Positions 55,250-63,179 are shown, numbered from the stretch's first letter. The stretch is DNA of 64,000 bases from Nocardioidaceae bacterium SCSIO 66511 (GCA_023100825.1 CP095846.1:1116001-1180000), one strand, 5' to 3'. Translations and numbers: made by a program. Notes: generated by a model from the sequence alone, not told the origin.

Positions 55250-55369
55250 GCCATTACGGTCGCTGCTTCGAGAGCGCGGCGCGTCCGTCGTCGGGCGGCA
55301 CCGTTCGTACGGCACCCGACGTAGGTGCTTCGGTCTCCGGTGCGGCCGCTCGGCGCCTCGGAACGGGTT

Positions 55370-55643
55370 GCTCGGCGGCTTCCCGCCACCTTGAGTTGCG
55401 GCACGACGGTCGGGGCGCGCGCGACGCGAGCGAGTGGACTTCTGCCACGGTGGCCACGTACGTACCAGCGGGCACGGCAACCTCCCACCGTGCACGGTGT
55501 CTCTGCCATGCAAAGTGGAGTTTCACCATGTCTACTTGGTGAACCACCACCCACCGGCCCCGCAAGAGCCGACCGGAACGGGAAAGCCGGCGACGAACCC
55601 CAGCCTATAGCTGCGTCTCCCGCGTCGCCGCGTCTTTGCCCAG
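55370..55643 (-). repeat. Family B unit, copy 2
   Basis: It aligns with 48159-48425 in inverse orientation. Its right end (55621-55643) is the same 23-nt terminal sequence; the other terminal copy expected near 55330 is missing, so this copy is truncated at the esterase side. Strongly shared blocks are the GC-rich end, the CCGGCTTTCCCGT stretch, the two-hairpin core (55472-55543), and a GGCGG/CCGCC hairpin (55374-55387). Confidence 0.75.
55472..55543 (-). ncRNA. Candidate structured RNA in family B, copy 2
   Basis: On the minus strand TTCACCA/TGGTGAA (55543-55537 and 55528-55522) form a perfect 7-bp stem with the same AGTAGACA loop as copy 1. GCATGGCA/TGCCGTGC (55511-55504 and 55479-55472) enclose the perfect CACCG-TGCA-CGGTG hairpin (55486-55499). 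Stems are kept while nearby single-stranded bases (for example GCACCGC versus ACTCCAC) differ. Confidence 0.45.
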
Positions 55644-55680
55644 GCGAAGGAGCGAGGAAAGCCGACAGCGACGAGGTGCG

Positions 55681-56010
55681 AAGCGGCGAGTAGTCGCACC
55701 GTAGAAGTGGCAACGCCGACGGCGGCGAGGGACCAGGCAAGCGGGATATCGCCGAAGTAGACGGGTGAGCCGACAGCAAGGCTGAGCCGCGCAGGCGAGT
55801 AGTCGCACGGTATGAAGGCGGGAATGGCCGACAGCGACGAGGAACCAGGCAAGCGGGATGTCGCCGAAGTAGGCGGGAAAGCCGACAGCGACGAGATACG
55901 AAGCGGCGAGTAGTCGCACCGTAGAAGTGACAACGCCGACGGCGGCGAGGGACCAGGCAAGCGGGATATCGCCGAAGTAGGCGGGTGAGCCGACAGCAAG
56001 ACTGAACCGT
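55681..56010 (+). repeat. 220-bp tandem duplication within region B2
   Basis: The sequence beginning AAGCGGCGAGTAGTCGCACC at 55681 recurs at 55901, and similarity runs for about 105 bp through the CCAGGCAAGCGGGATATCGC module with a few substitutions. The period is therefore 220 bp, with a related third half-unit between (around 55799-55880). The first copy can form the stem GGTGCGA/TCGCACC. Confidence 0.8.
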
Positions 56011-56045
56011 ACAGGCGGGCAGCCGAACGGAGCGAGAAGCTGCCG

Positions 56046-56708
56046 TTACGCCAAACCCGACTGGTACGCGAACACGACCAGCTGTGCCCGGTCATGCGCG
56101 CCGAGCTTGACCATCGCACGGCTCACATGGGTACGAACGGTCGCGGGGCTGAGCACCAGGTCGGCGGCGATCTCGTGGTTGTTCCGGCCTTGGGCAACGT
56201 GGGCGACGATCTCGCGTTCGCGTTCGGTGAGCTCGTCTATGTCGGGGTGAGGGTTGGTCGCCCGGGCCGTCGGCGAGGTGAACGCCTCGATCAACGTCTG
56301 CGTCACCGACGGTGCGAGGAGCGCGCCGCCGTCGGCGACGACGTGCATCGCGTCGAGCAGGGCGGCCGGCGGCGTGTCCTTGAGTAAGAACCCGCTTGCG
56401 CCGTGGCGCAGCGCGTCGAACACGTACTGGTCGTGCTCGAAGGTGGTCAGCACGACGACCCTCGTACCGGCCAGGTCGGGGTCGCAGACGATTCGCCTGG
56501 TCGCCTCGATCCCGTCGATGCCGGGCATCCGGATGTCCATCAGCACGACGTCGGGCTGGGTGCGCTGGGCCTCCTTGACGGCGTCGAGTCCGTCGACGGC
56601 CTGGCCGACGACGTCGAAACCGGGTTCGTTGTCGAGGAGCGTAGCCAGTCCGAGGCGCACGAGATCCTGGTCGTCGGCCAGCATCACGGAGATCGTGTTC
56701 GTACTCAT
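56046..56708 (-). CDS. NarL/LuxR-family response regulator
   Basis: A 220-residue response regulator. The receiver has ADDQ, phospho-acceptor Asp58 in VVLMDIRMPGIDG and Lys in FLLKDTPPA. The LuxR-type helix-turn-helix is at about 150-215 (LTEREREIVAHVAQGRNNHE, SPATVRTHVSRAMVKL). Its start overlaps the kinase gene stop (ATGA), so the pair is co-expressed. Its end abuts repeat region B2. Targets are unknown. Confidence 0.93.
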   Translation of the reverse strand: MSTNTISVMLADDQDLVRLGLATLLDNEPGFDVVGQAVDGLDAVKEAQRTQPDVVLMDIRMPGIDGIEATRRIVCDPDLAGTRVVVLTTFEHDQYVFDALRHGASGFLLKDTPPAALLDAMHVVADGGALLAPSVTQTLIEAFTSPTARATNPHPDIDELTEREREIVAHVAQGRNNHEIAADLVLSPATVRTHVSRAMVKLGAHDRAQLVVFAYQSGLA

Positions 56709-57838
56709 TCATCCTCCTTGGCGGGCGTAGGAAGTGACGCTCGGAGCTCGAAGAGCTGAGCAGTGCTGTCGGCGACCGGCGGGCCGACGGTCAGCGTGCC
56801 GCCGAGCTGGTCGACGCGTCGCTTCATCCCGTCGATGCCGAGCCCTGCGCCGGTCGTGGCGACTTCCGGCGGCCGGTTGGTCACGACGAGGTCCACGCCT
56901 GAGTCGCGGTAGTCGACGCGGACCACGGCGCGTGGGTCTGCCGAGTGCTTCACGACATTGGTGAGCGCCTCCTGGAGCACGCGGTACGCCGCGAGGTCGA
57001 CTCCCCAGGGAAGCGGCCGCGGCGTCCCCGACACGGTGAGGTCGACGGAGACCCCCGCCGCCTCGACGCGCTCGCGCAGAGCGGGCAGGTTCGCGAGACC
57101 CGCAGACGGGGTGCGTGCGCCGGCCTCGTTCGCGCCGATCGCGCCGAGCGTCGCCCGCAGCTCGGTCAGCGCATCGGAGCTCGCGTGGCTGATGGCCTTC
57201 AGGGCGGTAAGCGCTTGGTCGGGCTTCTGGCTCGCCAGGTGCAGCGCGATATCTGACTGCATCTGGATCGCGGCGAGTCCGTGCCCGACCACGTCGTGTA
57301 CCTCCTGGGACAACCGGAGTCGCTCCGTATCGACGAGCCGGCGGTCGGCGATCGCGCGTTCGCGGGCCTGTGCGCCGAGCACCAACCGTCGTGACGCGCC
57401 GATGGTCAACGGGACGATGACCCACGCGGTCGCAGGGGCGATGCCCGCCGCACCGTCGAGAGCCGCAGGGTTGGTGCGTAGGTGTGCGAGCAACGCCACG
57501 AGCATCACGGCCGACCAACCGATGGCGCGGTGGATCGGAACCCGGGTCGCGACCGTGTAGACGGCAACCGCCACGCAGGCCAGCACGAACCCGTACGCGT
57601 AACCGAGTACGAGGTAGGCCGCTGCCGCGCCACCGCTGACGATGAGCACACCGACCGGCCACCAGGTGCGTACGACGAGGGCGAGACCGGCGATCACGAC
57701 CAGGATCACGCCGCCTATATCGGCGTCGGAGCCCGCGCTCGTGTGGTCGAGGTACGGGAGCGTACCTAGCGCAACAGCCGTGATCGCGACCGCAATGCCG
57801 ACGTCACGGCCCAGCCGTAGTCGCCGCCGCTCCGCCAC
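56705..57838 (-). CDS. DesK-type sensor histidine kinase
   Basis: A 377-residue kinase with about five to six N-terminal helices (10-165), a HisKA_3 domain with His181 in SQEVHDVVGHGLAAIQ, and an ATPase domain (YRVLQEALTNVVKHS, GAGLGIDGMKRRV). The kinase has no large external domain, so it probably senses membrane state or a membrane-soluble signal. I chose GTG at 57838 because AAGGGGA lies 6 bp upstream; TTG at 57889 would add 17 residues. Confidence 0.9.
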   Translation of the reverse strand: MAERRRLRLGRDVGIAVAITAVALGTLPYLDHTSAGSDADIGGVILVVIAGLALVVRTWWPVGVLIVSGGAAAAYLVLGYAYGFVLACVAVAVYTVATRVPIHRAIGWSAVMLVALLAHLRTNPAALDGAAGIAPATAWVIVPLTIGASRRLVLGAQARERAIADRRLVDTERLRLSQEVHDVVGHGLAAIQMQSDIALHLASQKPDQALTALKAISHASSDALTELRATLGAIGANEAGARTPSAGLANLPALRERVEAAGVSVDLTVSGTPRPLPWGVDLAAYRVLQEALTNVVKHSADPRAVVRVDYRDSGVDLVVTNRPPEVATTGAGLGIDGMKRRVDQLGGTLTVGPPVADSTAQLFELRASLPTPAKEDE

Positions 57839-57973
57839 GATCGTCCCCTTCGTCAAGGCCGCGGCAACGATGCCGGCGACTCGGATCAACCTTGCTGGCT
57901 CGGCAGCATCGAGTCACCCGGCAGGAGTCGTATCCGCACGTACGCCAGTGGGCGTATGCGTAGAACGGACGCC

Positions 57974-58456
57974 TCAGTCCGGTAGATCGGACACTCGGGT
58001 CGACAGCTTTCCAAGGGTCCTGAGCTCGGCCGCACTGAGGTGGTCCAGGAATCGGGAGCGTACGGAGGCGACATGGAGCGGTGCTGCCTGCTCGAGAACC
58101 GCGAAGCCCGCATCGGTCAGTGCCAGGATGCAGCCACGTGCATCGTCCGGATCGGGCAGCTTGGCGATGAGACCGCGACCCTGCATCCGAGTCGCGTGAT
58201 GCGACAACCGACTGCGCGACCACTCGGCCTTCGCGGCCAGCTCCTTGAGCGTCCAGCGACGATCCGGCTTCTCCGACAGGGTGCTGAGCACCTCGTAGTC
58301 GGCGGGTGAGAGGCCGGAGTCGCTGGCCAGGTCGCGACCGAGCCGGGCCGGCAGAACGGTCAGCAGGCGGCGGAACGCGCGCCACGCCTGCTCTTCGTCG
58401 TCACTGAGCCACGGGGTGTCCACGGGTATGAGCCTACCTTGTCGTTGACGTGTCAT
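57974..58456 (-). CDS. MarR-family transcriptional regulator
   Basis: A 160-residue MarR-type winged-helix regulator (LSPADYEVLSTLSEKPDRRW, LAAKAEWSRSRLSHHATRMQ as recognition helix, then a wing rich in Asp/Arg, LPDPDDARGCILALTDAG). It is divergent from the FMN-reductase-GNAT gene with a strong nested palindrome between, and probably represses both. Its ligand is unknown; MarR proteins often sense phenolics or oxidants, which would suit a flavin reductase. Confidence 0.9.
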   Translation of the reverse strand: MTRQRQGRLIPVDTPWLSDDEEQAWRAFRRLLTVLPARLGRDLASDSGLSPADYEVLSTLSEKPDRRWTLKELAAKAEWSRSRLSHHATRMQGRGLIAKLPDPDDARGCILALTDAGFAVLEQAAPLHVASVRSRFLDHLSAAELRTLGKLSTRVSDLPD

Positions 58457-58487
58457 CGAGTTCTCGATAACGTCGATGACATGTCAA
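58445..58487. promoter_or_regulatory. Nested palindromes, candidate MarR operator
   Basis: TTGACGTGTCATCGA (58445-58459) and TCGATGACATGTCAA (58473-58487) are 15-bp inverted copies with one mismatch. Inside lies ATCGAGTTCTCGAT (58455-58468), a palindrome with perfect 6-bp arms. The site covers the marR start on one side and the start of the divergent gene on the other, so bound protein would block both. Confidence 0.75.
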
Positions 58488-59554
58488 TGAATCTGGATCC
58501 CCTGCACGTACTCGTGATCGTTGCCAGCACCCGACCTGGTCGGCTCGGGCCGGCGATCGCCGACTGGTTCGTCGAGACCACCTCGGCCGACGCCGAGCGC
58601 CAGGATGTGTCGATCGAAGTCGTGCAGCTCAGTGAGCTCGACCTGCCGCTTCTCGATGAGCCCGAGCACCCGTCGGAGAGTGCGTACGTGCACGACCACA
58701 CCCGGCGCTGGAGCAGGCGAGTGGCTGCGGCCGATGCGTTCGTGATCGTCACGCCGGAGTACAACTACGGCATGCCCGGCGGGCTCAAGAACGCGCTCGA
58801 CTACCTGTACCACGAGTGGGCGTGGAAGCCGGTCGCGTTCGTCAGCTACGGCAACACCTCGGCCGGGACCCGCTCAGTGCAGATGTCCAAGCAAGTCGTC
58901 ACGACCCTTCGGATGATGCCGATCGGGGCAATGGTCTCCTTGCGCATCGCGGACAGCGTGCGCGACGGACGGGTGGTCGAGTCCGCTCGGGATACCGAGG
59001 CTGCGCGGGCTGTGCTCAGCGAGTTGACCCGGGTGGCCGAGGTGATGCGACCACTACGCACCGAGGTTGCGGTCGATGGGCCGGTCGAGGGGCTTGCCAT
59101 TGATCTGGCGCGAGAGAGCGACCTACCCGAGGTCCTCGTACTCCAGCGCTGTTGCTGGGTGCAGGAGGCGGTTGCGAACGACACGCTCGAGCTGGGTCCG
59201 CTGCACGAGACGCTGGACGACCTTCGTACCTCGGCTGCGACCTGGCACCTGTGGTGCGTACGACGGCACGGCAGACTCGTCGCGGCCGCCCGGGCGCGAC
59301 TGCAGGACTCCACCTGGGCGATCGGGCGACTGATGGTCGCGCCGGACCACGCCGGGCGGGGGATCGGCTCGTGGCTGCTGTCGTACGTCGAGCGCCAGGC
59401 ACCGGAGACGACCACCCGGTACGGGTTGTTCACCGGGCATCGCAGTGAGCGCAACATCGGCTTGTACGAAGGTGCCGGGTACGCCCTTACGCCCGCCGAG
59501 CCGATGCCGCCGCATAGCGTGTACCTGACCAAGGAGCGAGTGCTCGTCGGCTGA
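58481..59554 (+). CDS. NADPH-dependent FMN reductase-GNAT acetyltransferase fusion
   Basis: A 357-residue fusion. Residues 1-190 form a flavodoxin-like NADPH-dependent FMN reductase (VIVASTRPGRLGPAIADWFV at the FMN phosphate loop; VIVTPEYNYGMPGGLKNALD; SYGNTSAGTRSVQ). Residues about 205-357 form a GNAT domain (LARESDLPEVLVLQRCCW, RLMVAPDHAGRGIGSWLL as CoA loop, NIGLYEGAGYALT). Both halves keep key motifs. No stop or frameshift separates them. Start is ATG at 58481 or 58487. A role in detoxification (reduction then acetylation) is inference. Confidence 0.85.
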   Translation: MSMNLDPLHVLVIVASTRPGRLGPAIADWFVETTSADAERQDVSIEVVQLSELDLPLLDEPEHPSESAYVHDHTRRWSRRVAAADAFVIVTPEYNYGMPGGLKNALDYLYHEWAWKPVAFVSYGNTSAGTRSVQMSKQVVTTLRMMPIGAMVSLRIADSVRDGRVVESARDTEAARAVLSELTRVAEVMRPLRTEVAVDGPVEGLAIDLARESDLPEVLVLQRCCWVQEAVANDTLELGPLHETLDDLRTSAATWHLWCVRRHGRLVAAARARLQDSTWAIGRLMVAPDHAGRGIGSWLLSYVERQAPETTTRYGLFTGHRSERNIGLYEGAGYALTPAEPMPPHSVYLTKERVLVG

Positions 59555-59568
59555 CGTACCCGTCTCGC

Positions 59569-59630
59569 GGAGTTCGGTGCGAATTGCACGACCGACACAG
59601 TGCTGCGTGGTGCAATTCGCGCCAAACTCC
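59569..59630. terminator. 21-bp inverted repeat between convergent genes
   Basis: The arms at 59569-59589 (containing GCGAATTGCAC) and 59610-59630 (containing GTGCAATTCGC) pair over 21 bp with two mismatches that become G-U in transcripts of the minus strand; the loop is 20 bases. It starts 14 bp after one gene and ends 16 bp before the end of the other, so it is well placed as a bidirectional terminator. Confidence 0.75.
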
Positions 59631-59646
59631 CGGCGGCGGAGCGGCC

Positions 59647-60507
59647 TTAGACGCCGATCGGATGCCAGACGGTCTTGGTCTCCAGGAAGTTCGTCATCCG
59701 ATCGATGCCGGGTTCGGCGCTCCAGTCGACGTCGGCCGGACGTACGACCCGTTTGAGGTTGTCGGCAGAGGCCCGCTCGAGCTCGGCGGCGAGCGCGGGG
59801 TCGTCGACACCGGCGAGGTCGATGGCGTTGACATCGCGATGCGATGCGAGCCACGGAGCGATCTCTGCGGCGTCGCCGGTGAGCACGTTGACGACACCGC
59901 CGGGCAGATCGGACGTGGCCAGCACCTCTGACAGCGTGATCGCAGGCAGCGGGCGTTCGTACGACGAGACCACGACCACGGTGTTGCCCGAGACGATCGC
60001 CGGGGCGATCACGCTGACGAGCCCGAGCAGTGAGGACTCCTGCGGTGCGACGATCGCGACGACACCGGTCGGCTCGGGGGTCGACAGGTTGAAATGCGGA
60101 CTCGAGACCGGGTTGGCGTTGCCGACCACCTGGGTGAGCTTGTCGGACCAACCGGCGTACCAGACCCAACGGTCGATCGCCGCGTCGACCGAGCGGGTCG
60201 CGGCCGCGGGGGCGAGGCCCTCGGACGCCTTGACCTCGCCGATGAACTGGTCGCGACGGCCTTCGAGCATCTCTGCTGTGCGGTACAGGATCTGGCCGCG
60301 GTTGTACGGCGTACGTGTCGACCAACCGCCGACCGCCTTGCGGGCCGCGACGACAGCGTCACGGGCATCCTTGCGCGACGCCTTGGCCGCGTTGGCGAGG
60401 AATCGGCCCTTGGCGTCGAGCGCATCGTAGGTACGCCCGGACTCCGAGCGGGGGAACTTGCCGCCGATGTAGAGCTTGTACGTCTTGCGTACGTCGAGGC
60501 GTGGCAT
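59647..60507 (-). CDS. Aldehyde dehydrogenase-like protein lacking the catalytic half
   Basis: A 286-residue protein with the N-terminal NAD-binding half of an aldehyde dehydrogenase (LYIGGKFPRSESGRTYDALD; VAIVAPQESSLLGLVSVIAP; ATSDLPGGVVNVLTGDAAEI). It then departs from the family at about 215-286 and lacks the catalytic Cys and Glu region. The normal length is about 480. No frameshift or second piece is visible downstream. It follows the full-length enzyme by 167 bp on the same strand. It may be a pseudoenzyme subunit or regulator. Confidence 0.8.
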   Translation of the reverse strand: MPRLDVRKTYKLYIGGKFPRSESGRTYDALDAKGRFLANAAKASRKDARDAVVAARKAVGGWSTRTPYNRGQILYRTAEMLEGRRDQFIGEVKASEGLAPAAATRSVDAAIDRWVWYAGWSDKLTQVVGNANPVSSPHFNLSTPEPTGVVAIVAPQESSLLGLVSVIAPAIVSGNTVVVVSSYERPLPAITLSEVLATSDLPGGVVNVLTGDAAEIAPWLASHRDVNAIDLAGVDDPALAAELERASADNLKRVVRPADVDWSAEPGIDRMTNFLETKTVWHPIGV

Positions 60508-60674
60508 CAGTAGGTCGTGTCTCCTTATGCCGTGTCGATCAGTGAGCGGGTCTCCGCGCCCGATCTGGCAAGGCGCGGGAGCGAAGTTGTAGTTGAATTC
60601 TCCTGCGAGCGACCGCAACGAAGCCAGGCGGGATGCGGAGGCACGCGAACCGGCGCGGTATGAGGAGGCATGAC

Positions 60675-62123
60675 CTAAACATCGGTGAGGTAGGCCGCGA
60701 GGCCGTGCTTGCCGCCTTCGCGGCCGTAGCCGGACTCCTTGTAGCCGCCGAACGGGCTCGCGGGGTCGAACTTGTTGAACGTGTTCGCCCAGACGACCCC
60801 GGCGCGCAGCTGGTTGGCCATGGACAGGATGCGTGAGCCCTTCTCGGTCCACACGCCGGCGGACAGACCGTACGGCGTGTTGTTGGCCTTCTCGACGGCC
60901 TCGGCGGGAGTGCGGAAGGTGAGCACCGACAAGACCGGCCCGAAGATCTCCTCGCGGGCGATGCGGTGCGCCTGGGTCACGCCGGTGAAGATCGTCGGCG
61001 CGAACCAGAAACCGTCTGTCGGCAGCTCGCACGGCGGCGACCACCGCTCGGCGCCCTCCGCGTCGCCGATATCGGAGAGCTCGCGGATGCGCGCGAGCTG
61101 CTCGGCGGAGTTGATCGCGCCGATATCGGTGTTCTTGTCGAGCGGGTCGCCGACTCGCAGCGTGGACATGCGGCGCTTGAGCCGGTCGAGTACCTCGTCG
61201 TACACGGACTCCTGGATCAGCAGTCGCGAGCCGGCGCAGCACACATGACCCTGGTTGAAGAAGATGCCGTTGACGATGCCGTCAACGGCTTGGTCGACCG
61301 GTGCGTCGTCGAAGACGATGTTCGCGGCCTTGCCGCCGAGCTCGAGGGTGACCACCTTCTGCGTACCGGCGACGCTGCGGGCGATCGCCTTGCCCACCTC
61401 GGTCGACCCGGTGAACGCGACCTTGTCGACGTCGCCGTGCTCGACGATCGCCTGACCGGTCGCGCCGGCGCCGGTGACGATGTTGACGACGCCGGGCGGC
61501 AGATCGGCCTGCTGGCAGACCTCGGCGAACAGCAGAGCGGTGAGTGGCGTGGTCTCGGCGGGTTTGAGTACGACGGTGTTGCCGGCCGCCAGCGCAGGAG
61601 CGATCTTCCAGGCGAGCATCATCAGCGGGAAGTTCCAGGGGATGATCTGGCCCGCCACCCCGTGCGCCTTCGGGTTGCTACCGAGACCCGCGTACGAAAG
61701 CTTGTCGGCCCAGCCCGCGTAGTAGAAGAACCACTGCGCGACGAGCGGGATGTCGGCGTCGCGGGACTCCTTGATCGGCTTGCCGTTGTCGAGCGACTCG
61801 AGCACGGCGAACTCGCGAGCCCGCTCGGCGATGATCCGCGCGATGCGGTAGAGGTACTTCGCCCGCTCGGCTCCGGGCATCCGCGACCACGTGCGTGCGT
61901 ACGCGCGGCGCGCTGCAGCCACCGCGCGATCGACGTCTTCGGCGTTCGCGTCGGTGACCTCGGCGAGCACCTCCTCGGTCGCCGGGCTGATCGTCTTGAA
62001 GGACTCGCCCGACGAACCGTCGGTGAACTCGCCGCCGATGAACAGTCCGTACGAGCTCTTGATGTCGACGACCGAGCGCGACTGCGGCGCCGGGGCGTAC
62101 TCGAAGATCGGTGTGTCAGCCAT
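60675..62123 (-). CDS. Aldehyde dehydrogenase, full length
   Basis: A 482-residue NAD(P)-dependent aldehyde dehydrogenase with every key element: Asn in GQIIPWNFPLMMLAWKIAPA, Rossmann FTGSTEVGKAIAR, general-base Glu in VVTLELGGKAANIV, nucleophilic Cys in NQGHVCCAGSRL, and PFGGYKESGYGREGG at the end. It lies 19 bp after deoC, so acetaldehyde from deoxyribose-phosphate cleavage is a likely substrate; this is inference from context. Confidence 0.92.
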   Translation of the reverse strand: MADTPIFEYAPAPQSRSVVDIKSSYGLFIGGEFTDGSSGESFKTISPATEEVLAEVTDANAEDVDRAVAAARRAYARTWSRMPGAERAKYLYRIARIIAERAREFAVLESLDNGKPIKESRDADIPLVAQWFFYYAGWADKLSYAGLGSNPKAHGVAGQIIPWNFPLMMLAWKIAPALAAGNTVVLKPAETTPLTALLFAEVCQQADLPPGVVNIVTGAGATGQAIVEHGDVDKVAFTGSTEVGKAIARSVAGTQKVVTLELGGKAANIVFDDAPVDQAVDGIVNGIFFNQGHVCCAGSRLLIQESVYDEVLDRLKRRMSTLRVGDPLDKNTDIGAINSAEQLARIRELSDIGDAEGAERWSPPCELPTDGFWFAPTIFTGVTQAHRIAREEIFGPVLSVLTFRTPAEAVEKANNTPYGLSAGVWTEKGSRILSMANQLRAGVVWANTFNKFDPASPFGGYKESGYGREGGKHGLAAYLTDV

Positions 62124-62142
62124 CAGGGGTTTCTCACTGTCC

Positions 62143-63096
62143 TCAGTCGAGCGTGACGTAATCGGGGCCGGAGTAGCGGCCGGTGAGCATCCGCTGACGT
62201 TGCAGCAGCAGGTCGTTGAGCAGACTCGACGCGCCGAACCGGAACCAGTCCGGCGTGAGCCAGTCGGGGCCGGCGATCTCGTTGACGACCACGAGGTACT
62301 TGATGGCGTCCTTGGTCGTACGAATGCCGCCCGCCGGTTTGACGCCGATCTGGCGACCGGTCGCTGCCCGGAAGTCGCGTACGGCCTCGAGCATCACCAA
62401 CGTCACCGGCAGCGTCGCGGCCGGCTGCACCTTGCCGGTGCTGGTCTTGATGAAGTCGGCCCCGGCCATCATCGCGAGCCATGACGCCCGGCGGACGTTG
62501 TCGTACGTCTGCAGCTCTCCGGTCTCGAAGATCACCTTCAGATGCGCGCTCGTGCCGTCAGCGCGCTCGCAGGCCGCCTTGACCGCGACGATGTCGTCGT
62601 ACACGCGCTGGTAGTCGCCGGCGAGGAAGGCGCCGCGGTCGATCACCATGTCGATCTCGTCGGCGCCGTTCTCGACCGCCAGCCGCGTGTCGGCCAACCG
62701 GATGTCGAGTGCAGCGCGTCCGGACGGGAATGCCGTCGCAACGCTGGCAACCGACACGCCGGAGTCGCCGAGGGTCTGCTTGGCGACGGGTACGAGGTCG
62801 GGATAGACGCACACCGCGGCGGCGCGCGGACAGGTCGAGTCGGTCGGGTCGGGACGCATCGCCTTGTTGGAAAGGGCGCGCACCTTGCCGGGCGTATCCG
62901 CTCCCTCGAGGGTGGTCAGATCGACCATCGAGATCGCCAGGTCGATCGCGTACTCCTTCGACGTCGTCTTGATCGACCGTCGCGAGAGATCGGCGGCGCG
63001 TTCCTCGGCGCCGACCTGGTCGACGCCTGGAAGGCCGGCCAGGAACCGGTGGAGGGATCGCGCCGATGCGGTCGCCTCGTCAATCGTGGTGGTCAC
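62143..63096 (-). CDS. deoC: Deoxyribose-phosphate aldolase
   Basis: A 317-residue class I aldolase that splits 2-deoxyribose-5-phosphate into acetaldehyde and glyceraldehyde-3-phosphate. The catalytic Schiff-base Lys is in ADFIKTSTGKVQPAA, supported by the second Lys in GVKPAGGIRT; AHLKVIFETGEL and NGADEIDMVIDRGAFLAGDY are typical. It is of the longer (DeoC1-like) type with an N-terminal extension. It heads an operon with the two aldehyde dehydrogenase genes and is divergent from the PH-domain gene. Confidence 0.93.
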   Translation of the reverse strand: MTTTIDEATASARSLHRFLAGLPGVDQVGAEERAADLSRRSIKTTSKEYAIDLAISMVDLTTLEGADTPGKVRALSNKAMRPDPTDSTCPRAAAVCVYPDLVPVAKQTLGDSGVSVASVATAFPSGRAALDIRLADTRLAVENGADEIDMVIDRGAFLAGDYQRVYDDIVAVKAACERADGTSAHLKVIFETGELQTYDNVRRASWLAMMAGADFIKTSTGKVQPAATLPVTLVMLEAVRDFRAATGRQIGVKPAGGIRTTKDAIKYLVVVNEIAGPDWLTPDWFRFGASSLLNDLLLQRQRMLTGRYSGPDYVTLD

Positions 63097-63179
63097 CCGC
63101 CAAGTCTAGGCCCGGCCTGCAGTGGCTCGCGTCCGGATGCTGGACGTACGACCGTTTGGCCGCTGGGGATAATGGACGG

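Larger units (their letters stand above)
55250..56045. repeat. Repeat region B2 (gene-free, 796 bp)
   Basis: No credible gene lies between the esterase and response regulator genes. The region holds family B unit copy 2 on the minus strand, and then a direct array to its right. GTAGTCGCAC occurs at 55690-55699, 55799-55808 and 55910-55919; a second module, CCAGGCAAGCGGGAT(A/G)TCGC, occurs near 55733, 55850 and 55953. The left 120 bp next to the esterase show no matching array, so the region looks truncated on that side. Confidence 0.85.

Noticed and set aside
48010-56045. CRISPR array in the repeat regions
   Set aside because: Repeats are unequal, of variable spacing and partly inverted; spacers are themselves repeated; no cas genes are present.
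55532-56119. 195-codon repetitive frame on the minus strand in region B2
   Set aside because: Its apparent protein repeats are translations of the DNA array, and it overlaps the response regulator end.
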